Shown here: in pieces, positions 41,030 through 52,387 of the stretch
Position numbering within the stretch: the first letter of the stretch is position 1
How the letters are laid out: each line of letters opens with the position of its first letter
Assembly (NCBI GenBank): GCA_030247855.1
Contig: JAPDRN010000023.1
Coordinates: 186,001 to 250,000, forward strand
Source of the DNA: Knufia peltigerae
Taxonomy: Eukaryota; Ascomycota; Eurotiomycetes; Chaetothyriales; Trichomeriaceae
Length of the DNA: 64,000 bases
Direction of reading: 5' to 3'
The notes under the pieces: model-generated
Databases searched by the model: none
Told to the model about the DNA's origin: nothing
What the model saw: the letters and a program-made list of their open reading frames with translations, nothing else
Program-made: the position numbers and the translations under genes

Positions 41030-44000
41030 TCAATTCTTGACTCGCTTAGCGACACCAAGGGGCTTGCGGAATGGGATGATGTATTCGGCCACGATCCCGT
41101 CGACCTCGGCCAGCGTGTCTCTTGCGTGGTGGCGACCGTAGCCTTCGCTGGGCGGCAACGAGCGCTTGTAGCTGAGTGCCGGGTACATGTTGCCGGTGCC
41201 GCCGCGGTAAAGGCCTGCCGCGACGATGCTGGCGCTGACCATGGTCGGGTTCGAGCCGGTGGGAATATTGCCACGACTGCTGTACATGTTGCAGGTATTG
41301 TCATTCATGAAATGCCACATGCGGCAGCCGTTGTCACCGTTGTGGTCATTGTAAAAGGCGCAGAGTCGCATGCAGTCGTCGGCCGTGTTGGGCACCCCCA
41401 TGTTCAATCCCGACGCAACGGTCGCAGTGTTGAGCAGGCTCGAGCTTGTTACGCCACCAACAGTGTAGTATGAGTAGCCCAGGCAGGTCAACAACCAAAT
41501 ATCCGCGAGGCCAATCCGGAATGTATTGTCCGAGTGAACATGGCCGATGAATGCTCTGTCGTAGTAGTTGAGGCTCCCTCCACCACAGAGGTCCAGATTG
41601 TACAGGCTGCTTGGCGCTTGCATGAACGTGGCGTCGGTGACGTTTGGAGCAGTCGGCGTGAGCAGTCTCGCAGACCGAACACCATTGAGAACCACATTGT
41701 TTGGGAAACAACTGTTGCCTGCCACGCCACTGTTACAAGACGCTTGCGAAGTGTATAGCGTGCATTTGTTGTTGTTGTTTGTTTCCCACTGGACAATTGT
41801 GCAGCTGCCTGGCGTGTTGGCGTTGGCTGTCGTGCAAAGATCCATGCAGTACTCGAGGGAATTGACGTTGTTTACGGCTGAAGTGGTGGTACCAGCAAAA
41901 GGCGACATGAAACAGGCGATTTCGTAGACAACGGCGGGGTTGCTTGATAGCGCGACCTTTCTGTAGTTGTATGCTCCAGCTCGAATAGGATACGTCGGTA
42001 TCGTGGATCCGACATTTGCACTCGCGCATAGTGTCCCAGACGCAGCTGAGCTTGCTGCGGAGGCAAGATAGTATGTTGATGCCAGCGAACTGTAGTTGGG
42101 TGGAGTTATATAGACAGAAGTAGCCGTGGTGGTCGTTGACGTCGTTGAAGATGTTGTAGTAGTTGTCGTCGGGCTGGTGGTCGTCGATGTTGTCGTCGTG
42201 GTCGTGGTCGTTGATCCTGCCGTGGTCGTTGTGGTCGTCGAGGTTGTGGTACTGGTCGTCGTTGTAGTGATTGTCGTGCTCGTCGTAGTCGTACTAGAAG
42301 CTGTAGAAGTAGTTGTTAGCGATGTAGTGATACTACTAGAAGAAGATGAACTGGTAGAAGAAACAGATGACGTCGTGGTAGTGGTGGGGGAAGTTATCGT
42401 CGTTGTCGTCGTGGCACTACTTGTTGTGGAACTGGTAGAAGTGGTACTTGAGGTGGTGCTCGAAGTCGTACTAGAACTTGCACTTGAGGTGCTTGTACTC
42501 GTTGAGCTTGTGCTCGTTGTACTTATGCTCGAAGTTGTGCTTGTTGAGGTTGTACTGGTACTTGATATAGAACTCGTTGGACTTGTACTTGTTGAGCTGG
42601 AACTCGTTGGACTTGTACTCGAAGATGTGCTTGTTGAGCTTGTACTAGAACTCGTTGGAGTTGTAGTACTGCTCGATGTGGAACTAGTGCTTGTACTTGT
42701 AGACGTACTCGAAGTGCTCGACAAGCTAACCGATGTCGTTGTTGAAGAAACTGTAGTACTTGTTGAGCTTGTTGAACTAGGACTACTCGTTGTGCTACTT
42801 GTAGAAGAGCTTGAAGAAGTGGACGTACTCGGAGTTGTAGTTGAAGAGGTTGACGAAGTGGTATCGGCCGACGTTATAGTACTTGAGCTTGTCAATGTAG
42901 AAGTCGTCGTACTTGAGACTGTGACTGTAGAGGTCGAGGTGCTTGAGCTCGTAACTGTAGTAGTGCTGATTGACGTTGACGAACTTGAGGTCGAAATCGT
43001 GGAAGCTGTGCTGGATGATGTTGACGTACCTGAGCTCGTAGTTGTGCTAGTTGACGTCGAGGTGCTTGACGGTGTCACAGTAGTGGAAGTCGACGTACTT
43101 GAACTTGTAACTGTGGAAGTCGTGCTCGTCGAGCTGCTCGTATTTGGTCCAGAGGTAGTTGATGTAGTCGCAGTCGAAATTGCAGGAGTCGATGCGCTCG
43201 AGCTCGTGAACGTAGAAGTCGCAGTAGTTGACGACGTCGAAGTGCTTGAGCTTGTTACTGCAGAAATCGACAAACTTGAACTCGTGCTTATCGAAGTTGT
43301 GCTTGTAGGCGATGTCGTCGACGTACTTGAGGTGGTTACAAGAGAAGTCGATGTACTTGAACTCGTACTCGGCGACGTTGTTGACGAACTTGAGGCTGTC
43401 ACAGGAGAAGTTGATGTAGTTGTACTCGTGCTGACCGAAGTGCTTGAACTGGTTACAGGAGAAGTCGACGACGTACTTGAGCTTGTTACAGGAGAAGCAG
43501 ATGTATTTGAGCTCGTAATTGGCAACGTTGTTGAGGTACTTGTGCTTGTGACCACAGAAGTAGGACTGGTAGACGAGGTTGACGTACTTGGACTTGTGAT
43601 TGGAGTCGTTGAACTTCCCACTGACGTTGACGTACCTGTAGTTACAGCTGCCGTTGATGTACCTGTCGTACTGACCGTAGACGTGCTAATTGCACTAGTT
43701 GTGGTCGGGGGCGACGGTACGGTGGTACTCGTGGAAGTGGGCGCTTGAACCGATGTTGTCAGGACTGTGGAAGTCGACGTTGACGTGGCCGCAGTGACCG
43801 ATGTGCTCGCAGCTGTTGAGCTAGTGACCCCTGGGTTTGTCGTGCCTAGAAAGTACTTTATTAGAATTTTGTCTTTTTTTTGGAGCAGGGTTTGAAAACA
43901 TACTGCTAGACGTGCTAGAAAGAGGATTAATCACAGTCGTGGTCGAGCCTGTGTAAATCAGTTAGTCACGTCTCAAACTGCACAAGTCAGATGCTTTGTG

Positions 44001-46498
44001 ATAAGGGCAGAAAGCCTCTCCACGCAATTCTTGGACACCGGCAAATTGACAGGACTTGAGATTTGTAACGTACCAGAAGTTACGACAAGTGAGCTTGTGG
44101 TGGTAGAAGGCGGAGACGAGCTCGAACTGATCGAACTTGTGCCAGGTGGTGCCAAAGTAGTCGAAGATGTCGCTCCCACTGTGGTAGTGGGAGAATTAGA
44201 TGCGCTGGTCGATACAGCGCCATTTGAGGACGACAACGATGTTGACTGTGCTGGGGGTGCACTGGAGGAGCTTGTGTATGTAATTGTATTAGACGTACCG
44301 GAGCTTGTACCTGCCGCCACCGACGAACTGCCAGATTGAGAGGTGAATTGTGGCTGCGTCACACTTTGTGTTGTTCCCGCTGGCGGACTCTGCGTAGTTA
44401 CAGCTCCTGGAACGGAAGTCGTGGTCGTGGGAGGCGGTGCAGGCACGGACGACGACGTTTGTGCAATGCTGGATCCTGTAGATGCTGGCGAGTTCGTGCT
44501 TGGTCCTGGTACAGAAGTTGAAGCTGCAGGGAGCGAAGACGTCGTTCCCGACGGTACACTGCTGCCAACAGGCGAGGATGTGGTGCTTGTGAAAGGGGAA
44601 AGAGTGGATGAGGGAGAGGAGGACACTATACCTGCTGAAGTACCGCTCACGGTACCAGGAGTCGTGCTTGTACTCTGGCCAACCACCGAAGTAGTGCTTG
44701 GTCCACCAGCAGGTCCACTGCTCGTTCCAGTTGCGGAAACCGCAGGGCTAGTTTGGCTTCCAGACGTTTGACCTGTACTGGTAGCGACTATCGGTCCTGT
44801 CGAACTAACCACTACGCTCACGCTGCCACTGGAGCTCGCTGCTGGACTGCTGGTGCTGCTGGTGCTGCTGCGTTGTGCCGTGGTTGTGGTAGGCATGACC
44901 ACAGGTGGTGACGTAGTGCTTGATGCTGGCATTACCGGGGTTGTACTCGAGGCAGAGGGAGGCACTGCAATTGTTGTGCTGCTTCCTGCAGGGGTGGCTG
45001 CCGATGTACTTGAGACGGGAGGAGGTACTACTGCGGTCGTACTGCTTGCTACTGGAGTACTGACTCCAGACGTTGGGACACTCGACGGCGGCGGCGCTTC
45101 AGTTGTTTGACTTGTCTGGACTGGAGTATTCGAGTCAGTCGGCGCAGCTGTCGTCGAATCAGTAGTGCTCTCTTGGGTTATCGATGATACTTCGGAGGTG
45201 CTGATGTCTGTTGCCGCGCTTGAGACAGTTGTCGTCGTAGAATCTGGAGGTTCCATCGGCGTGGTGGTGGTTGTGGTGGTCGTAGTTGTCTCTGTCTCCT
45301 CGGTCGAGGTAGTAGAAGTCATAATTGTCGTTGTTGATGACCCATCGTCCGGAGGTGCAACAGCTTTGTTCGTATAGTCTACAGGACAGGCCGCAGCGGC
45401 TATGCCTCCAATGATGATTGGATAGCAGTTTGGCAAGGCAGGGTCGGGGAAGCCTGCATATATGTGTCCATCACTACATTGATAGAATGTTGCTGGCCCT
45501 TTATCAGTCGAATTCCATCCCAGGATACCATTCTCGAAGAACAGAGTGGTATTGACGTCGTTGGGATATGATTCCGGCGACATTGCCACAAAGATGTCGC
45601 TGGAGTTACGTCCAACAGATTCGTTTCCAGCCAAGAGTCGACCAGCCGATAGGAAATATCGAGTAGCAAATCCGCAGTTGTTGCCTGCTTCTCCGTCCTT
45701 GCCCTGGAGCAGTCCCTGAGGTGGTGCAGAAGGCAGGACTGAGTCGTCCTGTCGCTTCTCTTTTTGATACTGCATCCCGACTATTCCATACTCCCATTCT
45801 TCCTCGTACGCATCTCTCTTGACCTTCGCCCCACCTCCGCCGAACGTAAACCCAAGCATTACCGGTGATGTTGCAGGAATGTCGGTTAGAGTCCCGGTCG
45901 GCAAGCCCTGACCTAGAGTTAGGTCTGGTTGAGTTTCTGTGACAGTGACGGTGTTTCCATTGGCGTCTGTGGTAACAATTGTCAGCACGGGTGGAATGGT
46001 CGTTGTCGCTGGTGGAGGAGCCACCGGGGGAAAGGTTTGTTGCGTGGTTGTTGAAGCGGGAGTTCCAGAAGTACTCTGCATGGTTGTAGACAGGGTGCTC
46101 GAGACGCCAGATGAGGAGGACCCTGGAGAAGCACTTGTGCTGGACCCGGCCATCATACTGCTGGTGGAGGATGTTGAAGAGCTGCTAGTGTCTGTAGGAT
46201 TGACTGTGGACGTCGTAATAGTCGTCACTATAGTGGTCGAGATATATGAAGTTGTAATGTACGTCGTCGGGGCATTGTTGATCATGATAGTATTGCCATC
46301 ACCAAAGATGTTGTAAATTTGTGACGCGGATTGGATGAACGAGCTGTAAACGGCCGGCTGCACGACAACGACACTGGTGATCGACGGTACAGGACATGGT
46401 CCACCGGGTCCGTAAGTGACTGTAGATAAAGCTTGAGCGGAGGCCACTGCAAAATACAGGGCAAAGTATGGCAAAAGGAGTGTGGGAGCCCACCACAT
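41030..46498 (-). CDS. Giant Ser/Thr-rich mucin-like secreted protein with PAN-like C-terminus
   Basis: Three exons, 46498-44074, 43948-43904 and 43845-41030, give 1761 aa. Introns: 125 bp (GTACGT donor, CTAAC branch, ACACAG acceptor) and 58 bp (GTATGT, CTTTCTAG); phases match at both. A signal peptide (MWWAPTLLLPYFALYFAVASAQA) starts a short N-terminal region. A Cys-containing globular block follows at about 265-380 (NNCGFATRYFLSAGRLLAG ... FYQCSDGHIYAGFPDPALPNC), resembling a fungal surface domain I think is DUF7908. Then about 1000 residues of Ser/Thr repeats (VTSSSTS and similar) form a probable O-mannosylated stalk. The last 365 residues hold two PAN/apple-like Cys modules. Unspliced, the downstream frame has no ATG until near its end, so one gene is far likelier than two. 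It is presumably a wall or secreted adhesin-like glycoprotein. Confidence 0.75.
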
Positions 46499-47267
46499 GT
46501 TGGGCAAGTTGTGGTTTTGCTGGAAACAAAAACAGTAGAATGAGGACCGCAGAACTCCAAACCAAACGAGTGACTGTTCCGATGAAATGTAAGTAGAATT
46601 GCAGACATGATTAGCTTATTAGAACCCCAGGAGCCACGACGCGAAAACAAAACAACCTGATCAGAATGTAGCATTCCAGAGATGTTGTCCAAGCCGACCG
46701 CGCTGCACAGACGATGGCGGGAAAGTGTGGCATATCAGACCAAGGGATCGGCGTTCAGGAATGAAGGGAGACCTTTTTTGCGATAGAACATGAAATGCAA
46801 TCATTCGAAGGACCAAGAGGGTAATGGTCCGGACTCGATGTCCCCTGGATGTTGGTCTGGCCGTACCGCCATGGCCATGCTGCAGCAGAGGAGCTGAGAG
46901 GGTGTTGAATCTCAATGTACAATCGTGGCGCCACGCTCAGCTAGAGAAATACGTTCCACAAACATGCTGTTTTGGCATTCTCTTTGTTTCTGGCATCACT
47001 GAAAGGTGTTTTACCTACAACTCCAAGGCGCTGTCATTGCGACGCCGAATGAAGAGAGAACTGGGTGAGAGGTTTGGAAAGCCGCCACATACCTGACATC
47101 GTGACGCCTCAATGCCAAGGAACAGGTGATAAGTCGTGACCCTGCGGGCTAAATCAGGCACTAAAACGACGCTCACAGCCCTGTCATTTCCCACCTTAAA
47201 TTCTTGTTATATGATTTTCGATGACCAAGATTGTTTAGTAAATTGCCCTCGAAATGGGCGTTATCTC
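46499..47267. promoter_or_regulatory. Upstream region of the mucin-like gene
   Basis: A 769-bp gap between the mucin-like gene (minus) and the tRNA gene (plus). Small ORFs on both strands look random. No clear TATA box is seen. Confidence 0.35.
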
Positions 47268-47377
47268 GACACGATGGCCGAGTGGTTAAGGCGTTAGACT
47301 TGAATTGCCAGATGTATATCTAAACTTCATGTCATCTAATGGGTTCGCCCGCGTAGGTTCAAATCCTGCTCGTGTCG
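47268..47377 (+). tRNA. tRNA-Ser(UGA) with intron
   Basis: A complete cloverleaf: acceptor arms GACACGA (47268-47274) and TCGTGTC (47370-47376) plus discriminator G; anticodon stem TTAGA/TCTAA; loop CUUGAAA with anticodon UGA at 47301-47303. The long variable arm GGGTTCGCCC and T-loop TTCAAAT mark a class II tRNA. A 29-nt intron (47305-47333) sits one base 3' of the anticodon, the canonical position. The G discriminator and long variable arm fit serine rather than leucine. The 3' flank has a T-rich stretch (47388-47408) that can serve as Pol III terminator. Confidence 0.96.
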
Positions 47378-47949
47378 CTCTAAGCGTTTTGTTTTTGTGA
47401 ATTTTTTTGGTGGTTGAATCTTTAATCTTTGTGTCTTTCTTATGGCCATTGTAAATATTTACGTAGCCAACGTGTCAGGCGGCTTTCGAAGCCGTGCTAT
47501 CCTCGTAACCAGAATGAAAATCCAAGGTAAGGAGAAACTTCAAGTACGAAGGAGCTCACAAACATACATTCGCACATTTCGCTACACAGGACTCTCGCGA
47601 CATTTGGAACTCACCACCGCAAAGTCACAAAGTCAAACGATTCTCACGCCGCTCAGGGGATAACAACTTCTTCCCTTTTGGAAGTCTCTATCTCCAGGCT
47701 GCAGGTCTTGCACAAAAGGTTCCCTCTATATGGACCCAACTTCGCGAAGAACCGGACAAACAAAAGGCAGCGCCAGATCCGGCACACTGTTTACCTTTCA
47801 GACAAGTATGGTACCAGATCAGGCAAAAGCCTCTCACAAAAACTCGATGTTCTGCCTCTGTTTTGTCAAGAATCTGCATCACAACCGCTCACTTGAGCAA
47901 GCAACCCACATTCGCGCAATATACCTGACAAGAAACCTCTCTCACTACC
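47378..47949. other. Spacer between tRNA-Ser and small coiled-coil gene
   Basis: A 572-bp stretch. The first part has T runs suited to Pol III termination (about 47388-47408). The rest is presumably promoter and leader of the following gene; CT/CA-rich before its ATG. No further gene is recognised. Confidence 0.35.
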
Positions 47950-48300
47950 ATGGCGTCGCAGTCCCTTCCTACTAAGATCAAAGCCAGATCTCCCTCAAAA
48001 CCCAAGCCCACAACTTTGCAGGTTTCCACGAAAGAGGTCACTTCTCACGTTTCCAGATACAAGGTTCTAGATGTCGTCAAGGTCGCCATTCGCAGAACAT
48101 TCACCCACCGCGACAGGAAAGCAGACACAATCGCCTCCCTCGAAGCCTTGACCCAGGAAACCGCCAACGTCAGCCGGCTGATGCTCGCCGATCACGCCGA
48201 ACTGATGCGCCAGTACGAGCAGACGATACGGTCGAACGAGGAAGAGTTGCGGGATTTTCAAAAGCAAATGGAGTATGACTTGGGACGGATCCATGTGTGA
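47950..48300 (+). CDS. Small basic/coiled-coil hypothetical protein
   Basis: One exon of 116 aa, family not recognised. The first 45 residues are basic and Ser/Pro/Lys-rich. Residues 55-112 read as an amphipathic helix (RKADTIASLEALTQETANVSRLMLADHAELMRQYEQTIRSNEEELRDF in part), so a dimerising coiled coil is likely. The ATG follows a CA/CT-rich leader and the stop precedes a plain 3' flank, which supports a real gene. It is convergent with UBP8. The alternative is a spurious ORF, but the clear heptad character argues against that. Confidence 0.6.
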   Translation: MASQSLPTKIKARSPSKPKPTTLQVSTKEVTSHVSRYKVLDVVKVAIRRTFTHRDRKADTIASLEALTQETANVSRLMLADHAELMRQYEQTIRSNEEELRDFQKQMEYDLGRIHV

Positions 48301-48777
48301 TTCAACGAAACAGATGGCAGATAGCATAGGCGATGAAAAGATAACAGTATCGGCGTGCTGAAGAGGCTGGGGGCGCGGCCAAAGGAAGAAATGTCACGAG
48401 CTTAAGAGTCACGAGTTTACGGGTGTGTGACAGGAACGAAAGGCATACGTTGTTCAAACCATCACAGTATACCTCAGATGCCTTTTGCAGATATCATATT
48501 TGCCATAAACACGAGGCTCTCGGAAGATTATAGTGCATTTGGAAAAGAGAACCGTCTTGAGTCAGATACTGGATGAGAGTGAACAATGTTCTACAAGTAG
48601 GATCAAGACATAGAGAATGCCATCAACGCTGCTGTCAAGAATATGATAACAAGGATCACTGCCACGATTTAATCTAGTAGCCAATTTTACGACAAGGTCG
48701 AAAGATACATGAAAACAAACACAACGCGTTCAAGTAAGACTAGTATGTATGAGGCCATGCCTGCCACAGCCTCCACT
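48301..48777. other. Convergent 3' spacer before UBP8
   Basis: A 477-bp gap between convergent stops. No gene or repeat is seen. Confidence 0.4.
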
Positions 48778-50274
48778 TTACAACTTCTCAATTCTCCTAA
48801 GAGAATAAAACAACAGGTAGGCCTCTTGCCTCATCACATCCTCCGTCGTCGTTGCGCTTACAATCTCATCGTCGAAACGAAACCACTTGTTATCTTGGCG
48901 GCAAAAGGCAAAGTAGTGGCCGTTGTGTGCGTGTTCGCCCTGGTGTACGACCACGCAATCCAGGTCGTACATGTATTTCTCCTTGTCTTCACCATTCTTC
49001 GGCGGCCGCGTCGTGTACGGTGCCATGTCGAGTTGCAAGCTAAAGTCCAGCTTGCCTTCATACTTTTCTGGCACGAAGACCCCCGTTCCAAGTTGCTTCA
49101 TGCCAAATCGCTTGACGTGAACACAGAGGATCGCTGGCAATTTGCGAATTCGGGTCTGTTTGCTGGCAGACCGACGCTCCTTGCATTCTTGGCAATTGTA
49201 CTGTTCTGGAGAGAGGGGTTCGGGTGCGGTAAAACCACGCAGGCACTCGTGAATGTTTGGCACCGTGATCTTGAGTGCATCCTTGTCTTTCGCGTCGCCA
49301 GAGTTTGCGGCGTCCTTGGCAGCCTTCTTCTTCTTCTTGACTTGCTTCTTGAAGTCAAGGCTGATGCTGGAGAATTCATCTTCACGGGAAGAAACGGTAT
49401 GACATGTATCGCATGTGATTTGGCTGTTTTCTCGACCGTAAAAGACCTTGTGGAAGAAACATACGCATTGCTTTTCGATTGATGAAATGCCATTCGCTTC
49501 GTTGATGCTATTCGTCTTTTCTGGGACCTTGTATTGAGCCACTCCCTCGTGGAGACGGTCGACAATCTGCATGAACCATTCTTGGGCGTCCTGCTGGCCT
49601 TTCCCAGACATTTCAGGGATGTTTTTCCATGACGCGAACAGGAGGGGGACGGCGTGAGCGGGGGTAGGTTGATCGACGATGGTGACATCAGAAAACACTT
49701 CGGTCATCCCACAAGCGACACAGCTTTGCTGTTCTTTCTTTTCTTCATCCTCATCTTCGGAATCGGAATCGTTTTTCTTGTCGGGTTCTTTAGAGATTGG
49801 ACAAGTGTGAGTAGGATGGCCCATGCCGAGAAAGTAGCTTGCCAGAATGGGATTGTGAACCATCATTTGAAGAACGGCATTCATGTAACACGTCTCACCA
49901 AGGTTGAACAGGCCTCGAACACCAATCCGGCCGCAGGGACGTTGAGAAGTGTTGGTAGTCAGGTATGAGTCGTCTTCGTCGCTGGCCTCTGCGAATTTGC
50001 GTTTCTTGTTGGTGTTGGACAAGGTTGGATCGTAGACAAGATCGTTGCAGTGTCCACAATAAACGGTCTTTTGACTGACTGCGAATTCGTGCTGGGTCTC
50101 CGCAAAGTGCTTGTTCAAGGTAGGGAAACTGCCGGGGGTAGAGCAATCGAGACAGATATATTGTACCAAGTCTTCGCCGCTAAGATGTTTGGACCGAAAT
50201 TGTCGGATTTTGTTGATGACATCACTATTCATATGCTCGCAGCCAGCTGCCGGCATATACATAGAGAACGGCAT
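48778..50274 (-). CDS. UBP8: SAGA deubiquitinase Ubp8 (USP22 family)
   Basis: One exon of 498 aa from the first ATG (50274). Ubp8 removes ubiquitin from histone H2B as part of the SAGA deubiquitination module with Sgf11, Sus1 and Sgf73. An N-terminal ZnF-UBP domain spans about 12-82 (GCEHMN, YICLDCS, HFAETQHEF, YCGHCNDLVYD). The USP catalytic domain has the Cys box RGLFNLGETCYMNAVLQ with Cys129, a QQDAQEWF block, zinc-knuckle CxxC pairs (CVAC, CDTC, CQEC), and the His box GEHAHNGHYFAFCRQ with His about 453, then WFRFDDEIV. The box reads NLGE where most USPs have NLGN; the oxyanion Asn is kept. An acidic/Lys-rich insertion (about 180-200) is normal for fungal members. Confidence 0.92.
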   Translation of the reverse strand: MPFSMYMPAAGCEHMNSDVINKIRQFRSKHLSGEDLVQYICLDCSTPGSFPTLNKHFAETQHEFAVSQKTVYCGHCNDLVYDPTLSNTNKKRKFAEASDEDDSYLTTNTSQRPCGRIGVRGLFNLGETCYMNAVLQMMVHNPILASYFLGMGHPTHTCPISKEPDKKNDSDSEDEDEEKKEQQSCVACGMTEVFSDVTIVDQPTPAHAVPLLFASWKNIPEMSGKGQQDAQEWFMQIVDRLHEGVAQYKVPEKTNSINEANGISSIEKQCVCFFHKVFYGRENSQITCDTCHTVSSREDEFSSISLDFKKQVKKKKKAAKDAANSGDAKDKDALKITVPNIHECLRGFTAPEPLSPEQYNCQECKERRSASKQTRIRKLPAILCVHVKRFGMKQLGTGVFVPEKYEGKLDFSLQLDMAPYTTRPPKNGEDKEKYMYDLDCVVVHQGEHAHNGHYFAFCRQDNKWFRFDDEIVSATTTEDVMRQEAYLLFYSLRRIEKL

Positions 50275-50997
50275 ACTGATAGAAGATCGTCTGAAGCTCT
50301 CGCACCGGAAGGAGTCCAAAGAAAAGAGAGGAGTTGTGGTTCTTGGTTCAGGAGATCCGTCGTGCCGAAGAGAGAAAGAAGCGTCGCGGATATGGGCAAG
50401 CTGTTTTACCTACACCAGAACTCGTTGAATAGCTCTATTGAGGCTATTGTACCTGAAGAATTTTTCACGGACAATAACATTCGAAAATTTACTGTGTTGA
50501 TTGAATGGTGTGGCAGAAAACACACTGTTTGCTGGTTCGAGATTCAAAAGTTCTTCGGATATACGGACCAATAATGAACGCTAAAAATAAGCCTCGTGAG
50601 GCTCGGCTTCAGCCTCGTCGACGGTAGCACCGTACCTTGTGCATGCCAATATGTCATATATGCGTCGTTAAGCAGGCATGCATTCTATATGGCGGGCTGG
50701 AGAAAAGAGCAATAGAGGCTGGAACATCTGGTCTTACCAGCGCCCTTTAAACATTGTTCAGCCAAAAACCCAGTTTGATGGGTAACACGATCGGCTAGTT
50801 AAATATCTTGAATGTCAACGCTTTAATTCATCATTATTTCTACGATGAAAGAACTGCTGTTTTCGTTGTAAACTGTGTTTGCTTTGTGTCTACTCCATGT
50901 ATCATGAGAAAACCAGACAGCCGATATTGCTGTAGGCAAGCACCCGATAAGACCTCGTAGCATATCTCTTCTCGTAGTGCTTTCAGCGGCGCCGTCC
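50275..50997. other. Intergenic region upstream of UBP8
   Basis: A 723-bp gap between two minus-strand genes. Small inverted repeats are visible: GCCTC/GAGGC at about 50591-50602 and GCATGCC/GGCATGC at 50641-50647/50675-50681. No gene is recognised. Confidence 0.4.
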
Positions 50998-51493
50998 TCA
51001 GCCCAAGATCTCTGGTCTGAGATATTCAAGAATAGCATTGACATCCGCCTCACCACGGGCATGAAGATGGATAGCCAGCTCGAACAGAAAGAACAAGCGA
51101 TCCGAGTCTCCCGTAAGGAAGGGGTCGGTGAGATTAATCCTCGTCATTTCGACCAAGATCTCATCGACCAACATGAGCATGGTAGTCGCGTATCTGAGAC
51201 CGTCAAATGCCACTCTCTGCTTGAAGTCAAGTCTCGCCATTCTATCGACGGCCTCCAAATTTCTTCCTCCATCAAGTGTAGGCCGCACTGTTTCCGTTTC
51301 GCCCTCGATGAATCGTAGTGCCGAATGGAAGCTAAGCTGTCGACGTATGTTGGTCATGGTCAGAAACAGCATGGTACCACCGTCGCCGCCATCAGTGATG
51401 GCAAAATCGAATAGCGTCCCTAAAATTAACCCTTAGAAAGGTCGGCACAATCGTGAGAAGGTTCAACATACGTGGGTTCTGTTCCTCAGCCAT
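50998..51493 (-). CDS. Hypothetical protein, 147 aa
   Basis: Exons 51493-51472 and 51419-50998 give 147 aa; the 52-bp intron has a GTATGT donor and a TTTTAG acceptor and splits an Arg codon. I do not recognise the family. The protein is mostly helical and neutral: TLFDFAITDGGDGGTMLFLTMTN, then ARLDFKQRVAFDGLRYATTM, DEILVEMTRINLTD, and a C-terminal FLFELAIHLHARGEADVNAIL that reads as a helical repeat-like segment. No signal peptide or membrane segment is present. It lies in tandem with DAM1 (193 bp from its stop), same strand. The tidy splice junction and conserved-looking sequence support a real gene. Confidence 0.68.
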
Positions 51494-51686
51494 CCTGATG
51501 ATCAGATGCAGTCTCTTTGTTTTCTCGAAGGTTTGTTACTGTTTCCAGTGTCGGCAATGGTCATGGTCTTGGTTTTGAGGAATGGATTTACTCTTCAGCG
51601 TCCGATCAAACCTGTGGGATATAATGGCAGATTGTGGCCTTCACCCGCGCCCTGTCTCTTATGCCGAGACAAGTCACATGTATCAT

Positions 51687-52387
51687 CTACCTAGCACCTC
51701 TCCCTCTGCCTCTTGGCAGGCTGCTGACCCGCCCTGCACGACCAGCACCTCTGCTTGCTCTTGTTGCATTTCCTCTTTGGGGGTTTGCATTGTTTTGTTT
51801 CACCGTTGAGACTGTACTGGGGGTGGCCGACGGTGCCATTGTCTTACGACGTGGTGTTGCTTTGAGACTTGTAAAGCTTGCATCTGCCATTATGAATGTC
51901 GCCTCTGATTCTCCCTGCTTGCCCTCTGTGACATAGTTCTGCGTGATGGTAGTCTCGTCCAGGTTTGCTTGTCCCCGACGCTTGTGATAGCGTTTGATTG
52001 ACTCAGGTATAGGTGCCTATAACGAACAATCAGGAGGGAGCTGGTCCCATATGGATTACTGCATACCTCTGGAAAATCCACCACAAAAGCATTCATGTTC
52101 AACCCATACAGGAAACTGGCGAAGCTTTCCCCAAATCTGCTCAGACTCTCATGCATCAGCTGAAGGTGCATAAAGTTGGCTTCAAGATCAGCCACTGAAT
52201 CACCTAGCTCTGCAAATTGGGGCTCGAGAGCATCCAAAGGAGACACGCCCGAAATTGCATTGTTCTGCGAGGTTCTGAACGACGACCTGGATGATGGCCT
52301 GAGAGGTGTTGTCGGTCGAGAGACAGGAGACGGGGACGTACTACGTCCACTCGGTCGAGAACGGGACACCGCACGGGACTGTGACAT
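51687..52387 (-). CDS. DAM1: DASH/Dam1 complex subunit Dam1
   Basis: Exons 52387-52067 and 52016-51687 give 216 aa; the 50-bp intron has a GTATGC donor and a TATAG acceptor, phase 0. The core LDALEPQFAELGDSVADLEA and NFMHLQLMHESLSRFGESFA through SFLYGLNMNAFVVDFPE is the Dam1 family signature; the second exon continues APIPESIKRY. Dam1 is the microtubule-facing subunit of the ring that couples kinetochores to spindle microtubules and is the main Aurora B (Ipl1) target. Ser/Arg-rich termini (SRSRPSGRSTSPSPVSR; RRKTMAPS) contain R-x-S/T sites of that kind. A second DASH subunit, Spc34, lies 5.5 kb away. Confidence 0.93.

Noticed and set aside
42126..43748. 540-codon open frame on the plus strand, rich in Val, Leu, Glu and Asp
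   Set aside because: It is antisense to the Ser/Thr repeat of the mucin-like gene; the codon repeats on one strand create an open, repetitive frame on the other. It has no family and no leader.
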